Source: an uncultured Lachnospiraceae bacterium
Lineage (GTDB): Bacteria > Bacillota > Clostridia > Lachnospirales > Lachnospiraceae
NCBI GenBank assembly: GCA_947089905.1
Contig: CAMUMG010000009.1
Span: 1-64,000 of the forward strand
Direction of reading: 5' to 3'
DNA length: 64,000 nucleotides
A program made the translations under genes and the position numbers. Position 1 is the first letter of the stretch. Each line of letters begins with the position of its first letter. Below are positions 47,876 to 54,665 of this stretch, piece after piece. A model generated the notes under the pieces. It was given only the letters and a program-made list of their open reading frames with translations, made no database searches and was not told the origin of the DNA.

Positions 47876-48213
47876 GAAATTCCCCTCCTGCTTACATTAA
47901 AAACTCCTTGAAACTCTGTCTTATGATCCATGATTTTTATGTATATTATTCCAATTACTGTACTGACTAATGTTGCTAAAATAGCAGGAGCAACCACAGC
48001 TGCCGGATTAATACTTCCATATTGACTTCGATAGGCAATCATATTGACTGGAATTAACTGTAATGACGAAATATTCATAATTAAAAAAGTACACATTTCA
48101 TTTGATGCAATTCCTGTTAATTTTCCCCCATGACGTTCCTGATCTAGTTTTGATAATTCTTCCATTGCCTTTAATCCCGCTGGAGTTGCCGCCCATCCAA
48201 GTCCTAGAAAGTT
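47872..48213 (-). pseudogene. spmA: Spore maturation protein A, 3' half only
   Basis: Homology to SpmA is continuous from 48213 (NFLGLGWAATPAGLKAMEELSKLDQ) to the stop at 47872, about 113 codons; a complete SpmA is near 190-200. The missing N-terminal half is replaced by the 3' end of a serine recombinase, whose stop codon is only 20 bases away. It is therefore the right arm of an integration site. ATG at 48165 could give a 97-residue fragment, but that lacks the first membrane helices. The 5' half is not elsewhere in this window. Confidence 0.85.
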
Positions 48214-48232
48214 GGCTGGTGTTATGATAGGA

Positions 48233-49526
48233 CTAAAACTTTTGCTGAAACTTCCATCTAATCTCTATTCTATTGGTATTATATATATATATCCTTTCTA
48301 TTAATCCTTCTACCAATTCTTTCGTCAACCTCTGAATTTTTGGAGAGGAATTCTTATCTACTTTTTTTGTTTGATATTGTTCCTCCTGTATAATAAACTG
48401 TTTCTTCCCTAAAATATATTGTTCCTTTGTTATTTGTCCCTCTTTCCATAACTCATAGAGATGAAAGCGACTGACTTTACAATGCTGTTCTTTTATTTCT
48501 AACATTCGTCTTTTTTCTTTCTCTTTTAAATTATTCTTACTAGTTTGTATCCCTTTATCATAAATTTCTATCCATTTTAAGAGTATCTTTAAAATCGTTT
48601 CTTCTACTATTTTTGCTTCAATTTTTATATAAGAGCCACAACTATTTCCCATTCGACAACTATATTTAGATACCTTGCCACTTTGATTCATGGCATATCC
48701 ACAACAGCCACATTTTACTTTTCCCTTTAGTATACTTGTATATTTTTTATAACTTCCCCTTTTTGTCTGCGATGCAATTATAGTCTGTGCCCTTAAAAAT
48801 AATTCTTTTTCGACTAGCTCTTTATGGTGATGTTCCAATCTTATAAACTCTGATTTATCATTTCTTCTACTTTGTCTTGGTTTTATTGCAGAAGTTTTAT
48901 GACATAAAAAAACTCCAATATAGACTTCATTTTGAATAATTTCTCTGACCTGTGTAGAAGTCCATAGATTCGTTTTTTCATTTTTTAACCTATAATTTCC
49001 ATTTCTGTACTGATTTTTATATGCTCCTGGTGTAGGAGTCTTGTTATGATTTAGTATATCTGCAATTTCTACTGTTGTCATCCCCTTTGCTGCAAGAATA
49101 AAAATTTCTTTCACTGTCTTTGCAGCTTTTAGATCAGGGATATAAATGATATACTTATTATCTGCCCTTTTATATCCATAGGGCACATCTCCGCCATTAT
49201 AGATCCCTCTCTTTTGATATAACTGTTTTACGGCTTTTACTTTTTTTGATAAATCCCTGCTGTATAAATCATGAAACAAATTTTTAAATCCAACTTCTAT
49301 TCCTAATGGATTTTTAAAACTGTCATAGTGATCGAATACAGAAATAAAGCGAACTTCTAAGAGTGGAAAAAGTTGTTCCATATAATTCCCAACTTCAACA
49401 TAATTCCTTCCAAAGCGGGATAGATCTTTTATTATAATACAAGCCACTTTTCCTTTTTGCACCTCTTTGAGTAGACTTTGAATTTTAGGGCGATTAAAAT
49501 TTACCCCTGAAAAACCATCATCTATG
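48233..49526 (-). pseudogene. Serine recombinase R3, 3' part (residues 52-481)
   Basis: About 430 codons of a TndX-like large serine recombinase: the rest of the catalytic domain (DDGFSGVNFNRPK, KDLSRFGRNYVEVG), the recombinase domain (DVPYGYKR), a zinc ribbon (CGCCGYAMNQSG...YSCRM) and the coiled-coil C-terminus ending IEIRWKFQ. It lacks the N-terminus with the catalytic serine. The missing piece matches the orphan N-terminal fragment at 60701-60858; codons join in frame at a shared TCTATG. A shorter frame from GTG at 49462 exists but would be inactive. Confidence 0.75.
49521..49526. repeat. Direct repeat TCTATG, left copy
   Basis: Hexamer shared with 60701-60706; marks the left junction of the inserted cargo within recombinase R3. 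In the reconstructed gene only one copy is needed. Six bases alone is weak evidence; its value comes from restoring the frame. Confidence 0.5.
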
Positions 49527-49590
49527 TAAATGGCGTCTTTGATACAATTCGATTTTGCCTTACATTTTTTGATTTTTTAATGAGCAAACA

Positions 49591-49640
49591 AACCGAGTTA
49601 TGTAATTTCTACTCTATAGCAATTACATAACTCGGTTTTT
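49591..49640. terminator. Bidirectional terminator at left end of cargo
   Basis: AAACCGAGTTATGTAATT (49591-49608) pairs with AATTACATAACTCGGTTTT (49622-49640), giving a near-perfect 18-bp stem flanked by A and T tracts. It would stop transcription entering R3 remnants from the cargo. Confidence 0.85.
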
Positions 49641-49773
49641 GAATATATTAAAGGTTTTTATAATTACAAAAGGCTATGTGCTTCCTTAGTCTGCTTTCTG
49701 AAAAAAATCATATGAAACGGTGTCTACTTTCTTGACTATAGTCCAAAATAAAAGATAATATCTTATATGCCTC

Positions 49774-49953
49774 TTAAGCCTTTTTCTTACGATTTCGCTG
49801 TACCACCGCACTCTTAAATGCCTTTATCATCGCTGGTGACAATTCCTCGCAATCCCCGTCAAAAATAATAGGGTTTTTCTTTGCCTCTTCAACTTCTTTT
49901 AATTGCTCTTCTGTAGGTTTTTGCCCACTCTCAATGGTAAATATCTTGGTCAT
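49774..49953 (-). CDS. BrnA-like antitoxin
   Basis: A 59-residue protein, probably the antitoxin of a BrnT/BrnA-type pair. It is small, acidic then basic at the C-terminus (RNRKKKA), with the LSPAMIKAFK stretch that resembles ribbon-helix-helix antitoxins. ATG at 49953 follows AAAGGAG. It overlaps the 3' end of the toxin gene by 23 bases, the usual BrnT-then-BrnA order. It appears intact although its toxin is frameshifted. Confidence 0.7.
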   Translation of the reverse strand: MTKIFTIESGQKPTEEQLKEVEEAKKNPIIFDGDCEELSPAMIKAFKSAVVQRNRKKKA

Positions 49954-50208
49954 AATAAAGACTCCTTTCTGTATTTGTTGCAAGTCTAGCTGAAATCAAT
50001 CGAATCGTATCCTTTCTTTCTGTAAATACTACAAATAATACATCTCCAACCTTGCCTATTGCGATATACCGATCTTCATCAACACTATGTTCAAAATCAA
50101 ACATTTCAATATAATATGGATCATCAAAAACATATGCTGCCATTTCAAAAGAATCTTATGTTTTTCTTTGTTTATGGTATTTTTATCTTCATCCCACTCA
50201 AATTTCAT
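49931..50208 (-). pseudogene. BrnT-like toxin, frameshifted
   Basis: BrnT ribonuclease toxin with recognisable N-terminus (KFEWDEDKNTINKEKHKI) and body (VFDDPYYIEMFDFEHSVDEDR, TERKDTIRLISAR). The two parts are in different frames: the expected ATTTCTTTTGAAATG reads ATTCTTTTGAAATG near 50148-50157, one T short. The downstream frame alone (70 residues from ATG 50143) lacks the N-terminal strand, so the toxin is presumably dead. Confidence 0.78.
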
Positions 50209-50441
50209 ATTTCATTATTCCTTTTAAATTAATTTATATAAATAGTATAACATTAATTAACAAGTTCATCAATTATATTTTCCTTCTATACTGAAAATGA
50301 AAGTTAGAGAAAATTTTGGTGGATTTTGTCTGATAAAAATGATATAGTAAGAAAAAAGAAGAATATTTATATAAAAAGTTAATTTAAAACGCAATAGGCT
50401 TTTTATTTACATTATCAGTTCAAACAGGAGGTATTTTATTT

Positions 50442-51242
50442 ATGAAAAGAAAAAAGATTTTTATTAGCTATAGAAATATTAAAATAAATGATAGATATGA
50501 AAATTATATTTTACTAAATAGGCTGGTTACTGCCTTAAAGGAAGAAAATACTTCCTGTGAATTTTTATATCTGCCTCCTGAAATGATTCCAAGTGGAACT
50601 TTGTTCTCTCCATATGATATAGCAGAATTTATATATAAAACATTTACACTAATTGATGTTTGCGATAAATTTATTATTCTGGATAAAGATTATTTTAGAG
50701 AAAATGGAGAATTAACCAGTATCTGGACAGAGGCAGAATATTGTATCTGGAGTTATTATGGACGTACAGGTTTTTTTAATAAATATAAGACAAAAGATCC
50801 ATTTTATACATTAGCGAAACCAACTGAAACAGAATTTTTATTTTCTCAAGATCCTCTGTATAATTTGTCCAAATCACAACGAACTCTGCTTCGTACCTGT
50901 GCATTGGACTTTGATCATACAGCTCCACATACAGTACAGTATTCACTTCCTTATATGAAAACATTGAAACATATTATGGTAGTATGCAGTAATTGTCAAA
51001 AGGTATATACCGTTGACAGTAAGAAACTTCGGAAACTATGTAATGCACAAGCAAAGTGTGTCTGCGGAAACAGATTAAAATTCAAAGAAGAATATATGGA
51101 GAGAAAAAAATATTTTGTATGCTTACAGGAGCTACAATCCTCCGAGCCAAAAAGGATCAATATTTTCGATGCACTCAGACTATTATTTGAGAAAAAATCA
51201 GTCTATGAAAATCTCGAAATTGAAGAGATAAAATGTGAATGA
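50442..51242 (+). CDS. TIR-like domain protein with zinc ribbon
   Basis: A 266-residue protein. Residues 1-115 resemble a TIR domain: the first strand KIFISYR, a variable BB-loop region, and CDKFIILDKDYF followed by the helix IWTEAEYCIW, whose Glu sits where TIR NADases have the catalytic glutamate. Residues 175-215 form a zinc ribbon (CSNCQ...CVCGN). Strong CAGGAGG before the ATG. It lies 49 bases upstream of the TIR-SLOG gene and on the same strand, so they are probably one operon. Whether it is an active NADase is not known; the match is divergent. Confidence 0.6.
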   Translation: MKRKKIFISYRNIKINDRYENYILLNRLVTALKEENTSCEFLYLPPEMIPSGTLFSPYDIAEFIYKTFTLIDVCDKFIILDKDYFRENGELTSIWTEAEYCIWSYYGRTGFFNKYKTKDPFYTLAKPTETEFLFSQDPLYNLSKSQRTLLRTCALDFDHTAPHTVQYSLPYMKTLKHIMVVCSNCQKVYTVDSKKLRKLCNAQAKCVCGNRLKFKEEYMERKKYFVCLQELQSSEPKRINIFDALRLLFEKKSVYENLEIEEIKCE

Positions 51243-51291
51243 GCTTACATTTATCAGGAAATTAAAAAATTAGAGTGCATGGAGGGATAAT

Positions 51292-53136
51292 ATGAATGTT
51301 ATTTTTTGCAGACCAGAACTTACCATGACCAATATTGAGGATGCGTCGCTTTTCTTTCATGCGTGTTGTGAAATACTTGATGACTACATATATAATCTGA
51401 GGTATATCAGTTCATTTGGATTAATCAGACAGATGATGTTGGAATATGCGGATAAAGATGACATCTTGATTTTCTTTACAGCAGAAAATGGAGTATATGA
51501 CAATCAGATATTAAAACTGCTTCGCAAATATAATGATGCTAAAAGCAGAATATGGCCGGTGGCAATGGAGGCAACTTTTGAATGTAGAAAACCGCCTGAA
51601 CCAGTTTCAGATAGACAAAGTTTCGATGTATCATGTCGAAAAGAGAACAGAAATCCATTGAAAAATAACCTGAAAGCTGTTGCACAGATCTTTGCAAGGA
51701 AAATAATTGCACAGACATTATCTCCTCTTTATAGTGATGATGTCTTGTATTTTATCAGTCACTGTCGCAAAGACGGGGAACAGCTTGCAGCCAAACTTGC
51801 CGACAAGTTAAGGCTTTTAACAAGGGAACGAACTATTTATCGCGATGTGGTAAATGTCGCAGTGGGGGATAATGCTAAAAAAGATATTGATGAACATCTG
51901 AAAATAAGCGATGCACTCATTTTCCTACAAACACAGCAGGCTCAACATTCAAAATTTATTATGAAAGAATTGTGTCATGCACTGCTTAATGATATTCCTA
52001 TAGTATGGATTCAGATTGATAATGCTCCATATGACGATATGGAAATAAGACCGTGTGAGAAGCCTCTGCTTTGCTATGACAGCGATGAGTTTGACGATCC
52101 GAAACGGTTGGAAGAAATTGTAGATGAAATAGAAGAAAAGTGTTTTCAATTAATCATGAATTCTTCTAGGCAAGTTTATTCTTATGTAGAGTGTCTGATG
52201 GAAATGGAAAAGACAAATAAAATCAAGTTGAATCGCGACATTGAAAATACATTGGCATATCGAATAGAATATAAAGAGAATGTGAAGGATATATATGATT
52301 CAGGAATCAGAAAGCATTACATACAATGTTTTGGAAGAAATCCCAAGACAAAGGATATCGAAAAATTTTGTACAAATGTAAAAAGTAAAGAGTTGTACAA
52401 AGAGTGTAATAGGATATTTCTGCTCTCCGTTCATGGAAAAAGACAAAATAGTAGTAGCGAAGAAAAAATTTGCGAGGAAAATTATGAAGATTATCTTGCG
52501 AATATTCAAAATATATTTGGAGATCACAACCCTAAAAAAGACAAAAGAATTATTATTTCAGGTGCATTCCCAGACTATGATGAAATATACAAAAATTCTC
52601 TAACAGAAGCTGTAATCATATATGCAAGACAGATTATTCAAAGTGGCTATACACTGGTATTTGGTTCACATCCAACATTTCAGCCGATTATTTTTGATAT
52701 TGGTAAATTGTATTCTTCCGATGTCACATATTCAATAGAGATGCATATGGACAAGACATATGCCAGTAGATATAATCTGGATCTACTCCATACAAAATGC
52801 CATCTGATTTTATCAGATGGTCTGCAAAAAATGCGGGAAAATATGATATGTAGGGAAAAGGCAGAAATGTTGATCTGTCTCGGTGGAAAAATTAAAAAAG
52901 ACTCTCTTTTACAGGGTGTGGATATCGAGGTAGAACTGGCGAGAAAATGTGGTATACCAGTGGCATTAGTAGGTACTGTGGGAGGTCGTTCCAGTGAGTA
53001 TTCATTTGAACTTTTAAAACAGGGAAATTGGGAAAAGATCAATCCGTGGGGAAGAGAATTGAATGAAGGACTATTTTATAATGTCAATCATAGATTGATG
53101 GCAGAACGACTATTGAGGAATGTGACATTCCTATAA
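51292..53136 (+). CDS. TIR-SLOG fusion protein, predicted immune signalling
   Basis: A 614-residue soluble protein. Residues 1-140 are unassigned. A TIR domain follows at about 155-285: YFISHCRKDGEQLA, RDVVNVAVGDNAKKDID, ISDALIFLQT, and the helix KFIMKELCHAL with the likely catalytic Glu. A helical linker, then a C-terminal Rossmann-like SLOG domain at about 420-600: IIISGAFPDYDEI, YTLVFGSHPTFQPIIFDIG, and AEMLICLGGKIKK...ARKCGIPVALVGTVGGRSSEY. SLOG domains bind nucleotide-derived signals; TIR domains cleave NAD+. Sensor and enzyme on one chain suggests a ligand-switched NADase. ATG follows GGAGGG. Confidence 0.72.
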   Translation: MNVIFCRPELTMTNIEDASLFFHACCEILDDYIYNLRYISSFGLIRQMMLEYADKDDILIFFTAENGVYDNQILKLLRKYNDAKSRIWPVAMEATFECRKPPEPVSDRQSFDVSCRKENRNPLKNNLKAVAQIFARKIIAQTLSPLYSDDVLYFISHCRKDGEQLAAKLADKLRLLTRERTIYRDVVNVAVGDNAKKDIDEHLKISDALIFLQTQQAQHSKFIMKELCHALLNDIPIVWIQIDNAPYDDMEIRPCEKPLLCYDSDEFDDPKRLEEIVDEIEEKCFQLIMNSSRQVYSYVECLMEMEKTNKIKLNRDIENTLAYRIEYKENVKDIYDSGIRKHYIQCFGRNPKTKDIEKFCTNVKSKELYKECNRIFLLSVHGKRQNSSSEEKICEENYEDYLANIQNIFGDHNPKKDKRIIISGAFPDYDEIYKNSLTEAVIIYARQIIQSGYTLVFGSHPTFQPIIFDIGKLYSSDVTYSIEMHMDKTYASRYNLDLLHTKCHLILSDGLQKMRENMICREKAEMLICLGGKIKKDSLLQGVDIEVELARKCGIPVALVGTVGGRSSEYSFELLKQGNWEKINPWGRELNEGLFYNVNHRLMAERLLRNVTFL

Positions 53137-53270
53137 TACAGTTTAATCCTATAACAAAATTAAATTGTTTGGTACTATCTATATATTTATGATAAAATGT
53201 AAATGAAGGGGGTGTTATTATAAATTTTTCAACTTTACAGGGTTTTCATCAAAAATGGCAGGAAGTTCTT

Positions 53271-54227
53271 GTGATTGGAAAAACCATAGAACGCGATAAT
53301 AACAAATATCATATTATCGGAATGACTTTATTTGATGAAGCAAAGCTCTATATCATAGAACCTTACATTGAACTGGAAAATTTGAAAAGAAAAGGAATTC
53401 GTAATCAACGCAGAATATTAAAGGAGCATGAAAAAAATGAATGTTGCTATTTACATTGTAGTGATTTCTACCTTGGCAGTAAACGACTACAAGTACAGGG
53501 CGGTACAGGCGGTTGTTTAGCATACTCTTTAGATGATTATGGAACAGTCCAGTTGTTTTTTAATATGATGAATTCTGGCTGGGAAGTTCCCGAATGGCTA
53601 AGAGATGAGGATTGGAACAATCTACAATTAATAACCCTAAACATCGCCAATATAAAAAGGCTACCTAAATATTCATCGGAAATGCCTATCACCATAATAC
53701 ACCGTCCAAATCCTATTCGATATATAATCGAAAAAACAATTACTTTAAATGTAGGAAAAAGTCGTTCTTTTTACTTTACAGACAGATATGGGGATAGGGT
53801 ACAATGTCATATCAATCACGTTTCTTTAATCGATGTATGGAAAGACACAGAAAAACAGCTAAGTGATCCCAAACTGGCAAAAAAATTTTCTCCAGAACAG
53901 ATACAACAGGCAAAAAAATATAGTTATGATGCACTGGAACAAACTTGCCCAAAGGGAATGTGCTATATTGGAATAGAATACGAATGCAGCAAAGATTTAA
54001 ACCTTGTATTCTATTCTAAACAGTATTTAACATCCCGCCCAGAAGTACATAGGGGAAGCTCTTCCTTTCTCCTTATGAGGTTAAAACCTGATAAAGAAAC
54101 AGGAATACATAATCTTCCCCTGAAAGGGTGCGTAATACAGACACCCGTTTCTTCTGATACAATTAAAATTCCTGCTGAACTATTTTTGTATTTTGAAAAA
54201 TCCAATGAATGGACTGAAACAGTTTAA
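53271..54227 (+). CDS. Unrecognised protein downstream of TIR-SLOG gene
   Basis: At least 318 residues, no family recognised, no membrane segment. It is predicted alpha/beta with several Cys (ECCYLHCSDF, CPKGMCYIG), a Gly-rich stretch (QGGTGGCLAYS) and a C-terminal beta-rich part. The GTG at 53271 has a modest site (AGGAAG). The frame stays open further left to 53217 and encodes a plausible NFSTLQGFHQKWQEVLV, preceded by a strong AAGGGGG and ATT/ATA instead of ATG; so the true start may be a non-standard or mutated ATA at 53220. It is 134 bases after the TIR-SLOG gene and may be its partner. Function unknown. Confidence 0.6.
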   Translation: MIGKTIERDNNKYHIIGMTLFDEAKLYIIEPYIELENLKRKGIRNQRRILKEHEKNECCYLHCSDFYLGSKRLQVQGGTGGCLAYSLDDYGTVQLFFNMMNSGWEVPEWLRDEDWNNLQLITLNIANIKRLPKYSSEMPITIIHRPNPIRYIIEKTITLNVGKSRSFYFTDRYGDRVQCHINHVSLIDVWKDTEKQLSDPKLAKKFSPEQIQQAKKYSYDALEQTCPKGMCYIGIEYECSKDLNLVFYSKQYLTSRPEVHRGSSSFLLMRLKPDKETGIHNLPLKGCVIQTPVSSDTIKIPAELFLYFEKSNEWTETV

Positions 54228-54254
54228 TATGTGTATTCGTTCGTTTACCGCAAT

Positions 54255-54656
54255 TTATGTATAAGCAATCAAAATAACTATTACAGACAAAATAAATAAT
54301 GGAAGATAAAAACTTATTTCTGTCACAGATAACATACATCTCCACAATTTATTTTGTCTGCATATAAAAGGCGTAAAATCCATACTAAAATCAATTTCAT
54401 CTTTATTTAACCCACTTACATGTTTATATAATTCTCGATAGGAACGTTCTCTTGATAAGTAAAACGCATCTAAAATCCAAAATGTTATAGTTGGAATAAA
54501 TATAATAAGATAGTTTACATTGTCAACTATGTTTCCCGACAAGGTAAAAATTCCAGCTACTAATGTAACTGCCCATCCCTTTAAAGTAAAGGAGTTACTT
54601 GCCATTCTATTTATAACTTCTTGTATCATTTCTAAATGTCTTATTTTTTCTTCCAT
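54255..54656 (-). CDS. Small membrane protein paired with TIR-WD40
   Basis: A 133-residue protein with three predicted transmembrane helices (about 25-43, 47-66, 110-131) and a charged cytoplasmic loop (LSRERSYRELYKHV). The N-terminal MIQEVINRMASNSFTLKGWAV pattern is one I associate with unnamed small membrane proteins next to TIR and other conflict genes; it recalls SLATT-type 2TM effectors but is not a firm match. It starts 9 bases after the TIR-WD40 gene, so the two form an operon. A pore-forming effector or membrane anchor is the natural hypothesis. Confidence 0.6.
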   Translation of the reverse strand: MEEKIRHLEMIQEVINRMASNSFTLKGWAVTLVAGIFTLSGNIVDNVNYLIIFIPTITFWILDAFYLSRERSYRELYKHVSGLNKDEIDFSMDFTPFICRQNKLWRCMLSVTEISFYLPLFILSVIVILIAYT

Positions 54657-54665
54657 ATGCCTCCT

